Positions 7,735 through 13,406 of a stretch of 13,532 nucleotides of DNA are shown in pieces (positions within the stretch are counted from its first letter, which is position 1; the number at the start of each line of letters is the position of its first letter). Source of the stretch: Clostridia bacterium (GTDB lineage: Bacteria; Bacillota; Clostridia; HGM11514). The DNA lies in the NCBI GenBank assembly GCA_900757255.1, contig CAAENE010000160.1, positions 1 through 13,532 on the forward strand. Reading direction: 5' to 3'. The notes below the pieces were generated by a model. That model worked only from the letters and a program-made list of their open reading frames with translations. It made no database searches and was not told where the DNA came from. The translations under genes were made by a program, and so were the position numbers.

Positions 7735-7854
7735 GTTCTTTTGCGGCGGCAAAAGAACCAAAAACGCCCGGGGGTTTCGATTCCCCCGGACCCCTAAAAC
7801 GACCCTCCGGGCGCAGCGGGGCACTGGGGGTTATTATGTAACATGTCGCTGCGA
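7735..7854. repeat. GC-rich multi-hairpin element, likely dispersed intergenic repeat
   Basis: Non-coding block right after the flavoprotein gene. It holds a perfect 10-bp hairpin GTTCTTTTGC / GCAAAAGAAC with loop GGCG (7735-7758), then CCGGGGG / CCCCCGG with an eight-base loop (7768-7789), further C- and G-rich runs that can pair (7790-7794 with 7826-7831), and GTCGC / GCGAC close to 7845-7855. It has no T tract, so it is not a standard terminator. The composition differs sharply from the AT-rich DNA that follows. Dispersed repeats of this kind are common in clostridial genomes, but copy number cannot be seen here. Confidence 0.5.
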
Positions 7855-7891
7855 CGTATAATATAAACATTTAGTGTTTTTGAAAATAAAG

Positions 7892-7913
7892 AAAGACGGC
7901 TTATGCCGTCTTT
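7892..7913. terminator. Bidirectional terminator after the XRE gene
   Basis: Perfect 9-bp stem AAAGACGGC (7892-7900) / GCCGTCTTT (7905-7913), loop TTAT on the plus strand. On the minus strand it is followed by CTTTATTTTC and begins at the XRE stop codon; on the plus strand it is followed by TATTTT. Confidence 0.85.
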
Positions 7914-8137
7914 TATTTTGGTTCGATTAATTTATAAACTGGAACATTAAGAGCATTTGCAATAGTAATTAGCATGTCCATTGAACAGAATTTGTCATAA
8001 TTTTTAGCTTCAATCTGACTTAAATAGCCCTGACTCATATTAGCACGCATAGCTAATCCTTGCTGAGTTAATCCAGCTTTTTTGCGGTATTTCTTTATAT
8101 TATCAATAATGTTATCGTATACTTCCTTATTTTCCAT
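7913..8137 (-). CDS. XRE/Cro-C1 family helix-turn-helix regulator
   Basis: Single-domain DNA-binding protein of 74 residues, the size of a minimal HTH_3 regulator. The five-helix fold is easily read: IKKYRKKAGLTQQGLAMRAN (14-33) contains the first helix and the TQQGLA positioning turn, MSQGYLSQIEAK (34-45) is the recognition helix and following turn, and the tail covers helices 4 and 5 with ANALNVPVYKLIEPK (60-74). There is no sensor or dimerisation domain. The ATG at 8137 has AGGTGATG a few bases upstream. It is divergent from a Cys-rich small gene, with a 95-base region between them containing palindromic sites, so it probably represses itself and the neighbour. Phage and mobile elements often carry such regulators; no phage gene is visible here. 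Confidence 0.9.
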   Translation of the reverse strand: MENKEVYDNIIDNIKKYRKKAGLTQQGLAMRANMSQGYLSQIEAKNYDKFCSMDMLITIANALNVPVYKLIEPK

Positions 8138-8154
8138 TACATCACCTAGTTTTT

Positions 8155-8160
8155 AGTATA
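8155..8160 (-). promoter_or_regulatory. -10 box of the XRE gene promoter
   Basis: Minus strand TATACT at 8160-8155; no good -35 is seen 16-18 bases upstream. The start site would lie near 8148, giving a very short leader that begins close to the AGGTGATG ribosome site. Confidence 0.4.
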
Positions 8161-8180
8161 AAGAAAATAAGGAGATAAAA

Positions 8181-8201
8181 TACTAGCTATTTACTAGTAA
8201 A
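8181..8201. promoter_or_regulatory. Candidate operator of the XRE/Cys-rich divergon
   Basis: TACTAG occurs at 8181-8186 and again at 8192-8197, exactly 11 bases (one helical turn) apart. The second copy lies inside a perfect 12-base palindrome TTTACTAGTAAA (8190-8201). A related sequence, CTAGTTTTTAG, lies at 8147-8157 over the start of the minus-strand leader. The palindrome occupies the region just upstream of the plus-strand extended -10, so a bound regulator could block polymerase. Assignment to the XRE protein is inference from position. Confidence 0.5.
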
Positions 8202-8203
8202 TA

Positions 8204-8212
8204 TGCTATGAT
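8204..8212 (+). promoter_or_regulatory. Extended -10 promoter of the Cys-rich gene
   Basis: TGCTATGAT (8204-8212): TATGAT with TG one base upstream. No recognisable -35; the operator-like palindrome occupies that zone. The start site would be near 8219, leaving a leader only slightly longer than the ribosome site. Confidence 0.5.
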
Positions 8213-8232
8213 TAATGGGGAGGTGATGAAAT

Positions 8233-8424
8233 TTGTTCAAATGGAAAACCAAAGTGATAAAATGTGAAAATTGTATGTGCATATTTTGGGCGGGAGACAA
8301 GTGTTCTTTAGAAAAAATAGAGATGAACTCAGCAGGAATGTGCAGGAATTGTATCTACTGTGATACAAATTTTGGTAATCCTGCAATTTCAGAGTCTACA
8401 GAAGTAGGAAAGGAATTTAAATAA
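8233..8424 (+). CDS. 63-residue Cys-rich protein, putative zinc binding
   Basis: Not a family I can name with certainty. The 63-residue product has seven cysteines: C11, C14, C16, C24, C37, C40 and C43, including two CxxC pairs (CENC and CRNC), a layout expected for one or two zinc sites or a metal cluster. CIFWAGDKCSLEKIEMNSAG (16-35) resembles the short C-x-FW...C...I pattern of small DUF1540-like clostridial proteins, a weak resemblance by eye. No signal peptide or membrane segment. The start is TTG at 8233, supported by GGGGAGGTGATG nine bases upstream; the ATG at 8226 reads a different frame that stops after 13 codons. Divergent from the XRE gene and probably controlled by it. AT-rich compared with the housekeeping genes around it. 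Confidence 0.65.
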   Translation: MFKWKTKVIKCENCMCIFWAGDKCSLEKIEMNSAGMCRNCIYCDTNFGNPAISESTEVGKEFK

Positions 8425-8500
8425 TATAAGAATATTGTGTTGGAAAAAAGGAAAAATATAGAGGGATGAATTTCAATAGGCGTCTATGTATAAACTTTTG

Positions 8501-8640
8501 GTTTGAAAAGGTGCGTAGCACATAGAAAGTCTTTTGCCAAGTTTTTCTTCAGAAAAGCGGAGGTGCGTAGCACATAGAAAGTTTTTCGCCCAGCCTTTTT
8601 ACAAAAAGGCTGGTGCCAAGCTTTTTCGAGAAAAAGCGCA
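8501..8640. repeat. Repeat block with a 22-base direct repeat and hairpins
   Basis: The stretch 8425-8830 has no gene; this is its left part. A 22-base unit containing GGTGCGTAGCACATAGAAAG occurs identically at 8509-8530 and 8561-8582, 52 bases apart, and each copy is followed by related TTTTGCC / TTTTCGCCC sequence. Downstream are CAGCCTTTTT / AAAAAGGCTG (8591-8600 / 8603-8612) and GCTTTTTC / GAAAAAGC (8620-8627 / 8629-8636). Inside the unit GTGC and GCAC can pair. This looks like a composite of small mobile or REP-like palindromic repeats. The minus-strand open frame across it has no ribosome site or recognisable fold. Confidence 0.65.
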
Positions 8641-8646
8641 AAAGGG

Positions 8647-8675
8647 TTTACAAATGGAAAAAAGTGTGGTAATAT
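8647..8675 (+). promoter_or_regulatory. Sigma-A promoter of the rpsO-pnp unit
   Basis: TTTACA (8647-8652), 17-base spacer, TAATAT (8670-8675), with TGG immediately before the -10 (extended type). The start site is expected near 8682, so rpsO has a leader of about 149 bases. The promoter lies only about seven bases after the repeat block. Confidence 0.8.
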
Positions 8676-8693
8676 ATCCAAGTACGCTTTCAT

Positions 8694-8826
8694 AATTGAG
8701 GCGTAATAGAACCCTGTGCCCGGAATATCGGAGATATGCCGTTAGCAGCCAAACGGTTTGTTTTTGGCTCGAAGCGGAGGTTCACCCGCCGTATCCCGAG
8801 CGCTGAGGTGAAAAATTTGGAGGTGA
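8694..8826 (+). promoter_or_regulatory. Structured rpsO leader, candidate S15 autoregulatory RNA
   Basis: Long leader for such a small ribosomal gene. Visible pairings: CGGAATATC / GATATGCCG with loop GGA (8721-8741, one mismatch), AGCCAAA / TTTGGCT (8747-8753 / 8763-8769), GCGG / CCGC (8774-8777 / 8786-8789), enclosed by GCTCG / CGAGC (8767-8771 / 8797-8801). The second and last of these share bases 8767-8769, so they cannot form together. A GAGGTGAAA sequence appears twice, at 8805-8813 and as the true ribosome site at 8820-8828. S15 is known to bind its own mRNA leader in several bacteria; assignment here rests on position and structure only. Confidence 0.55.
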
Positions 8827-8830
8827 AATC

Positions 8831-9094
8831 ATGTTAAAAGAAGTCAAACAGGAGATTATTGCAAACAATAAAATCCACGAAAGCGACACCGGGTCTCCGG
8901 AAGTTCAGATTGCGATTCTCACTGAGAGAATCAACCACCTGAACGAACATCTGAAAATCCATAAAAAAGACCATCACAGCCGCCGCGGCTTGCTGAAAAT
9001 GGTTGGTCAGAGACGTGGTCTGCTCAATTATCTGATGAAAAAAGATATCGAGCGGTACCGTGCTATTATTGCAAAACTGAATCTGAGAAAGTAA
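8831..9094 (+). CDS. rpsO: 30S ribosomal protein S15
   Basis: Primary 16S rRNA-binding protein needed for assembly of the 30S platform; it binds the helix 20-22 junction. The 87-residue length is standard. Recognisable conserved segments are DTGSPEVQIA (19-28), LTERINHLNEHLKIHKKDHHSRRGLL (30-55, including the rRNA-contacting H and D residues), and VGQRRGLLNYLMKKD (58-72). GGAGGTGA precedes the ATG by five bases. It lies upstream of pnp, as in most bacteria. The long structured leader suggests autogenous control by S15. Confidence 0.98.
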   Translation: MLKEVKQEIIANNKIHESDTGSPEVQIAILTERINHLNEHLKIHKKDHHSRRGLLKMVGQRRGLLNYLMKKDIERYRAIIAKLNLRK

Positions 9095-9100
9095 GGGCAG

Positions 9101-9126
9101 CTGGGCGGATTTTGATATCCGCCCAG
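9101..9126 (+). other. rpsO-pnp intergenic GC hairpin without T tract
   Basis: Perfect 10-bp stem CTGGGCGGAT (9101-9110) / ATCCGCCCAG (9117-9126), loop TTTGAT, seven bases after the rpsO stop. It is followed by ACCTATATTA, not a T run, so it is more likely an mRNA-end stabiliser or processing site than an intrinsic terminator. Read-through into pnp is therefore expected. Confidence 0.75.
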
Positions 9127-9188
9127 ACCTATATTACCGCTGTACCGGTTGTTGTTCGGCCCGGGTGAAGGCAGAAAAACGGTTGGTT

Positions 9189-9270
9189 GGCATTGACGGA
9201 GACTGTTGTGTATTTAGCAGTTAGATTTGCATTTTTTCGGCGAAAGAGTTCAAATCTAAGTGCTAATGCC
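9189..9270 (+). promoter_or_regulatory. Long hairpin in the pnp leader, candidate RNase III / PNPase autoregulation site
   Basis: A 16-base stem with one mismatch, TTAGCAGTTAGATTTG (9214-9229) pairing with CAAATCTAAGTGCTAA (9251-9266), loop of 21 bases. It can be extended outward by GGCA (9189-9192) with TGCC (9267-9270). It ends 20 bases before the pnp ribosome site. In E. coli, RNase III cleaves a long hairpin in the rpsO-pnp intergenic region and PNPase then represses its own mRNA; this is a positional analogue, not proven homologous. Confidence 0.6.
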
Positions 9271-9301
9271 GGCAGTGTCCCAAATAAATGGAGGTTAACT
9301 C

Positions 9302-11395
9302 ATGGAAAAAATATTTCAATTTGAATTTGCCGGACGTCCTCTGATTGTGGAAACCGGTAAGCTGGCACAGCTGGCAAACGGCTCTGCGCTGATTCGATAC
9401 GGCGACACCGTGGTAATGTGTACCGCGACGATGTCTGCTAAACCAAGGGAAGGGATTGACTTTTTCCCGCTGTCGGTTGATTATGAGGAAAAATTGTATT
9501 CTGTTGGGAAAATTCCGGGCAGTTTCCAAAAACGGGAAGGGAAGCCTTCAGAAAAGGCGATTTTGACCTCGCGTGTAATTGACAGGCCGATTCGCCCCTT
9601 GTTTCCAAAGGATTTGAGAAATGATGTTACTGTTATTTCAACGGTTATGTCGGTTGACCAGGACAATCAGCCGGAATTTGCTGCTATGTTCGGGTCAGCG
9701 GTTTCTATCGGTATTTCCAATATTCCGTTCAACGGCCCGATTGCGTCTGTTATCGTTGGTATGGTGGATGGGGAGTTCGTTCTCAATCCGAACGCGGAAC
9801 AGAGGGAAAAATCCATTTTGAACCTGACAGTTGCCGGTACGAAAGAAAAAGTGGTTATGATCGAGGCCGGGGCAAAGGAAGTCAATGATGATGATATGTA
9901 TAATGCAATTCTGTTCGGTCACGAGCATGTGAAAACGTTATGCGGGTTCATTGACCAGATTGTCAGCGAAATCGGTAAGGAAAAGATTCCTTATGAATCC
10001 CATCAGGTGAATGAAGAGATTTACAATGATATTAAAGAAAATTTTACAGACGCATTGAAGAAGGCGCTGGACACCGATGACAAAAAGGTGCGCGATGAAG
10101 CGCTGGCGGTGATTTATGCAGAGTTTGCCGAGAAATTCGGTGAAAAGTATCCGGAAATGGAAGACGATATCTCCGAAGCGTTTGAAAAATATCAGAAATA
10201 CATTGTGCGCCGCTGGATTTTAGATGAGGGAAAGCGTGTTGACGGCAGAAAAATTGATCAGATCAGGCCTCTTGCCTCTGAAGTCGGTATTCTGCCGAGA
10301 GTACACGGCAGCGGTTTGTTCACCCGCGGTCAGACGCAGGTTTTGACGGCTGCAACGCTGGGTGCGCTGGGTGATGTACAGAAGCTTGATGGTATTGACG
10401 ATGACGAAATGAAGCGGTATATGCATCATTATAATTTCCCGTCCTATTCGGTCGGTGAAACACGTCCGTCCCGTGGGCCGGGACGCCGCGAAATCGGTCA
10501 TGGCGCCCTTGCAGAGCGTGCGCTGGAACCGGTTATTCCGTCTGAGGACGAATTCCCATACGCAATCCGGCTTGTTTCCGAAGTTTTGAGCTCTAACGGT
10601 TCGACTTCACAGGGCAGTATCTGCGGTTCCACTTTAGCTCTTATGGACGCTGGCGTTCCGATTAAGGCGCCGGTTGCCGGTATTTCAGTTGGTCTGGTTT
10701 CCGAGGAAGACCGGTTTATCACCATGTTGGATATCCAGGGGCTGGAGGATTTCTATGGCGACATGGACTTCAAGGTTGCCGGCACAAAAAAGGGTATTAC
10801 AGCGATTCAGGTCGATATTAAAACGGACGGATTGTCCAATGAAGTAATTCGGGAAGCGCTTGATAAAACAAGAGTTGCAAGATATTATATTTTGGACGAG
10901 GTTATGCTCAAAGCGATTGCCAAACCGCGCGAACAGCTGTCGCCTTATGCTCCGAAAGTCCTGATGACCATGATCGATACCGAAAAAATCAGAGATGTCA
11001 TCGGGCCTGGCGGTAAAGTTATTCAGAAAATCATTGCGGACACCGGCGTTAAAATTGACGTTTCTGAGGATGGACGGGTTTGCATCCTGACTACTGACCA
11101 GGAAATGGGCGAAAAGGCACTCAGTATCATTGAAGGTATTGTCAAAGAGCCGGAAGTAGGCGAAATCTATACCGGTAAAGTAACCCGCCTGATGAATTTT
11201 GGTGCGTTTGTTGAATTCCTGCCCGGCAAGGAAGGGCTGGTCCATATCAGCAAACTGGACACCAAGCGGGTTGAAAAAGTTGAGGATATCGTCAATGTCG
11301 GTGATGAAATTTTAGTTAAGCTGATTGAAATCGACAAACAGGGCAGAATCAATCTGTCCAGAAAAGACGCTATCATGCAGACAAATAAAAAATAA
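9302..11395 (+). CDS. pnp: Polyribonucleotide nucleotidyltransferase (PNPase)
   Basis: 3'-5' phosphorolytic exoribonuclease, a trimer central to mRNA decay and RNA quality control. The 697-residue length is normal. Order: first RNase PH domain (about 1-145), helical domain (about 150-300), second RNase PH domain (about 310-545), KH domain with IGPGGKVIQKI (567-577), and S1 domain (620-690, GEIYTGKVTRLMNFGAF onwards). The second RNase PH core shows GQTQVLTAATLG (343-354), HHYNFPSYSVGE (375-386) and the acidic site LEDFYGDMDF (481-490), where D483 and D489 align with catalytic D486 and D492 of the E. coli enzyme. ATG at 9302 follows GGAGG by seven bases. It lies downstream of rpsO with hairpins between, and ends at a T-tract terminator. 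No sign of damage. Confidence 0.98.
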   Translation: MEKIFQFEFAGRPLIVETGKLAQLANGSALIRYGDTVVMCTATMSAKPREGIDFFPLSVDYEEKLYSVGKIPGSFQKREGKPSEKAILTSRVIDRPIRPLFPKDLRNDVTVISTVMSVDQDNQPEFAAMFGSAVSIGISNIPFNGPIASVIVGMVDGEFVLNPNAEQREKSILNLTVAGTKEKVVMIEAGAKEVNDDDMYNAILFGHEHVKTLCGFIDQIVSEIGKEKIPYESHQVNEEIYNDIKENFTDALKKALDTDDKKVRDEALAVIYAEFAEKFGEKYPEMEDDISEAFEKYQKYIVRRWILDEGKRVDGRKIDQIRPLASEVGILPRVHGSGLFTRGQTQVLTAATLGALGDVQKLDGIDDDEMKRYMHHYNFPSYSVGETRPSRGPGRREIGHGALAERALEPVIPSEDEFPYAIRLVSEVLSSNGSTSQGSICGSTLALMDAGVPIKAPVAGISVGLVSEEDRFITMLDIQGLEDFYGDMDFKVAGTKKGITAIQVDIKTDGLSNEVIREALDKTRVARYYILDEVMLKAIAKPREQLSPYAPKVLMTMIDTEKIRDVIGPGGKVIQKIIADTGVKIDVSEDGRVCILTTDQEMGEKALSIIEGIVKEPEVGEIYTGKVTRLMNFGAFVEFLPGKEGLVHISKLDTKRVEKVEDIVNVGDEILVKLIEIDKQGRINLSRKDAIMQTNKK

Positions 11396-11411
11396 ACAGA
11401 ATATGATTTTG

Positions 11412-11463
11412 CGGGGGATTGTGATGCGTTGATTTACTCATCGTTCACCATTCCCCGTTTTTT
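11412..11463 (+). terminator. Intrinsic terminator after pnp
   Basis: A 13-base stem, CGGGGGATTGTGA (11412-11424) with TCACCATTCCCCG (11445-11457), with one wobble and one mismatch, a 20-base loop, then TTTTTT (11458-11463). Confidence 0.85.
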
Positions 11464-11501
11464 AGATATTGTGCGGACTGGTATTTTTGTTTGGATTGAT
11501 A

Positions 11502-11530
11502 TTGATTTATGGAACAAAATCCGTTACAAT
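11502..11530 (+). promoter_or_regulatory. Sigma-A promoter for the M16 peptidase gene
   Basis: TTGATT (11502-11507), 17-base spacer, TACAAT (11525-11530). The start site is near 11537. Together with the pnp terminator it makes the peptidase gene an independent unit. Confidence 0.8.
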
Positions 11531-11568
11531 AGGAGTACTATCAATTTTGATGCAGGAAAGGCAACTAT

Positions 11569-12813
11569 ATGTACCAATTTTCAAAATTAAGCAATGGGAT
11601 ACGCATTGTTTCAGAACAGATTCCCTACCTCAAATCGGTTTGTGTGGGCGTCTGGGTGAAAAACGCGGTTGAACTGGAAAACGAGCTGGGTTATGCCCAT
11701 TTTATAGAGCATATGCTGTTTAAAGGGACAGAAAATAAAAACGCGGCGGAAATTGCCCTCTCCATTGACGAAATCGGCGGGCAGATGAACGCGTTTACCT
11801 CGAAAGAATGTACTTGTTTTTATACCAAAACCATGGACCGTCATCTTGAAACGGCTGTTTCGGTGCTGGGGGATATTATCAATCATTCTTTGTTTTCCAA
11901 AGAAAATATTGAAACTGAAAAAAATGTAGTTTTAGAAGAAATCCAGATGTATGAGGATTCGCCCGACGAGCTGGTGCACGACCTCGCAGTTGAAAAGAGT
12001 TTTTCCGGCGATCCTTACGGAATGCCTATTCTCGGTACCCGGCAGACAATCGAAAATCTGGACCGGGACAGCCTTCTCCGATACAAAGACAGATGCTACT
12101 GCGGCAGCAATATTGTCATTGCGGCAGCGGGCAATTTTTCACAGAAGGAATTAACGTCTCTGCTGGAACAATATTTTGGAGAACTGGCTCCGGGAGACAG
12201 TGTAGGCGAAGCTATTTCTGCGGCACAGTTCCATGCCGGTTCTATTGTGCGGGAAAAGGAGATTGGCCAGACGCATCTTGTTTTATCGGTGGAAGGCTAT
12301 CCGCTGGGGTCGGAGGAACTGTATTCGCTGGCAGTCATCAATAATATTTTCGGAAGTGGGATGAGTTCCAGGCTGTTTCAGGAAATTCGGGAAAAGAATG
12401 GTCTCGCCTACAGTGTATTTGCCTATCCAACCTCTCATAAGCGGGGCGGCCTATTCAGTATTTATGCAGGGACCAGTCCGAAATCGGCTTCTCTGGTAGT
12501 GGATAAGATTGTATCAGAAATGGAGCGGATCTATCAAGAGGGATTAACCGATGAAGAATTAAAGCGAGGCAAAACGCAATTGGCTGCCGGATATGTTCTC
12601 TCCGGCGAGGCGGCGTCCTCTAAAATGAACCATATCGGGAAATCAGAATTGCTGCTCGGCCGTATTTTAACGGAGCAGGAATCGCTTTCACGTATCGAAA
12701 AAGTAGACCAGGCATCAGTCCGCCGGGTTTTGGATAAAGTGTTTCATAATGATCAGTGGAATCTCTCTGTTGTTGGTAAAATAGAACCTGATTTAAAGGA
12801 TAAACTCTTATGA
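11569..12813 (+). CDS. M16 (pitrilysin/insulinase) family zinc metallopeptidase, MlpA/YmxG-like
   Basis: Probable cytosolic zinc peptidase of 414 residues, the size of the Bacillus MlpA (YmxG) group. The inverted zinc motif HFIEH is intact at 44-48 (zinc ligands H44 and H48, catalytic E47). The third ligand is expected at E123 or E124 in VLEEIQMYEDSP, at the distance usual for HxxEH-x(74-75)-E. The C-terminal inactive-homologous domain shows FGSGMSSRLFQEIREKNGLA (261-280) and YSVFAYPTS (281-289), common in this family. AGGAAAGG lies seven bases before the ATG. In B. subtilis the orthologue sits downstream of rpsO-pnp-ylxY; here ylxY is absent and the gene has its own promoter. The stop codon overlaps the next start (ATGA), so the two are translationally coupled. 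Substrates are unknown. Confidence 0.93.
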   Translation: MYQFSKLSNGIRIVSEQIPYLKSVCVGVWVKNAVELENELGYAHFIEHMLFKGTENKNAAEIALSIDEIGGQMNAFTSKECTCFYTKTMDRHLETAVSVLGDIINHSLFSKENIETEKNVVLEEIQMYEDSPDELVHDLAVEKSFSGDPYGMPILGTRQTIENLDRDSLLRYKDRCYCGSNIVIAAAGNFSQKELTSLLEQYFGELAPGDSVGEAISAAQFHAGSIVREKEIGQTHLVLSVEGYPLGSEELYSLAVINNIFGSGMSSRLFQEIREKNGLAYSVFAYPTSHKRGGLFSIYAGTSPKSASLVVDKIVSEMERIYQEGLTDEELKRGKTQLAAGYVLSGEAASSKMNHIGKSELLLGRILTEQESLSRIEKVDQASVRRVLDKVFHNDQWNLSVVGKIEPDLKDKLL

Positions 12814-13118
12814 CGATAGGAAAACGGATTTTAGCTTCTATTTTGATTTTTACTGCGGTTGCAGCTGCCTGCGGTCTATTTGCTCTGGAAAAAATGATGC
12901 CGGAAGCAGCGCATATATCAGGTATCCGGATTCATGCAGGCCGGCTGCCGGTTATCCGCAACGACAACCGTGTAAATGACCATTCCATGCCGGAAATGCA
13001 GGCCTGCAGCACGAATGTTTTTTACCTGAACGAGCATCGGGATTTTTATCATGCCGTACCTGTGGCCGACTGGAAAACGGTACCTCACCGCAGGACCTTT
13101 GACGTAATGCTGAATTAA
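12810..13118 (+). CDS. Small hypothetical exported or membrane-anchored protein
   Basis: Unrecognised 102-residue protein. The N-terminus has K5, R6 followed by a hydrophobic stretch (7-26, ILASILIFTAVAAACGLFAL), so it is either a signal peptide or a single membrane anchor; AAAC at 18-21 is a poor lipobox, lacking the usual Leu at -3. The rest is polar and rich in His, Arg and Asp, with no clear repeat or known motif. The ATG overlaps the stop of the M16 peptidase gene in ATGA (12810-12813), and there is no separate ribosome site needed, so expression should follow the peptidase. The stop codon TAA (13116-13118) overlaps the stop of the convergent gene. A functional link to the peptidase is possible but not shown. 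Confidence 0.7.
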   Translation: MTIGKRILASILIFTAVAAACGLFALEKMMPEAAHISGIRIHAGRLPVIRNDNRVNDHSMPEMQACSTNVFYLNEHRDFYHAVPVADWKTVPHRRTFDVMLN

Positions 13119-13324
13119 TCTTCAATGGAAAAATCGTCAGGGGAAAACTGCTGCAGTTTCCTTTTTGCTCTGCGTTTCGGCTCGATTTTGAGATAATCAA
13201 TTGCAAAATTTTCGCAGGTTGCGTCATAGTCGACCAGCACGTGATAAGGGCAGACAAAGGAACGCTTATCTTTGGTTTTTTTGGCAAATTTACAGAGTCC
13301 GCAGACGGATGGGTATTCGCTCAT
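13115..13324 (-). CDS. 69-residue Cys4 small protein, putative zinc binding
   Basis: Unnamed small protein with C8, C11, C25 and C37 (and H28) in a C-x2-C-x13-C-x11-C layout suited to one structural zinc site. The C-terminal half is basic (KIEPKRRAKRKLQQF, 46-60) and ends in an acidic tail (SPDDFSIED), which suggests nucleic-acid or protein contacts; this is inference. The ATG at 13324 has AGGAGG seven bases upstream; an in-frame ATG further upstream (13375) would overlap the promoter. It is convergent with the small exported protein, overlapping by four bases at the two stop codons with no terminator visible between them. Its promoter is near-consensus, so it is probably well expressed. Confidence 0.8.
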   Translation of the reverse strand: MSEYPSVCGLCKFAKKTKDKRSFVCPYHVLVDYDATCENFAIDYLKIEPKRRAKRKLQQFSPDDFSIED

Positions 13325-13354
13325 GAGGATTCCTCCTGTTTGATCTATAACTTG

Positions 13355-13383
13355 ATTATATCTCTGTTCTGCCAAAGAGTCAA
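13355..13383 (-). promoter_or_regulatory. Near-consensus sigma-A promoter of the Cys4 small gene
   Basis: Minus strand TTGACT (13383-13378), 17-base spacer, TATAAT (13360-13355). The start site is near 13348, about 24 bases before the ATG at 13324. It sits in the 82-base gap before secA; I see no equally good plus-strand promoter there. Confidence 0.88.
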
Positions 13384-13406
13384 TGTATTTTAGAGAGGTG
13401 AATAAT

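Noticed and set aside
7766..7792. Possible tRNA because of a T-arm-like stem and TTCGATT loop
   Set aside because: The loop is one base too long, no D arm or anticodon arm fits upstream, and there is no acceptor-stem pairing.
7857..7862. Isolated TATAAT downstream of the GC hairpin element
   Set aside because: No matching -35 and no plus-strand gene before a terminator at 7892-7913.
7574..7870. Minus-strand open frame overlapping the flavoprotein 3' end and the GC hairpin element
   Set aside because: Antisense to a well-supported gene over half its length, with no family pattern and no ribosome site.
8501..8640. Short CRISPR array
   Set aside because: Only two repeat copies, related rather than unique sequence after each repeat, and no cas genes in the window.
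8484..8693. Minus-strand open frame of 69 codons across the repeat block
   Set aside because: It is a translation of repetitive hairpin DNA, has no credible ribosome site, and overlaps the rpsO promoter.
9193..9221. Separate pnp promoter starting with TTGACG
   Set aside because: No acceptable -10 lies 16-18 bases downstream; the region instead forms the long hairpin.
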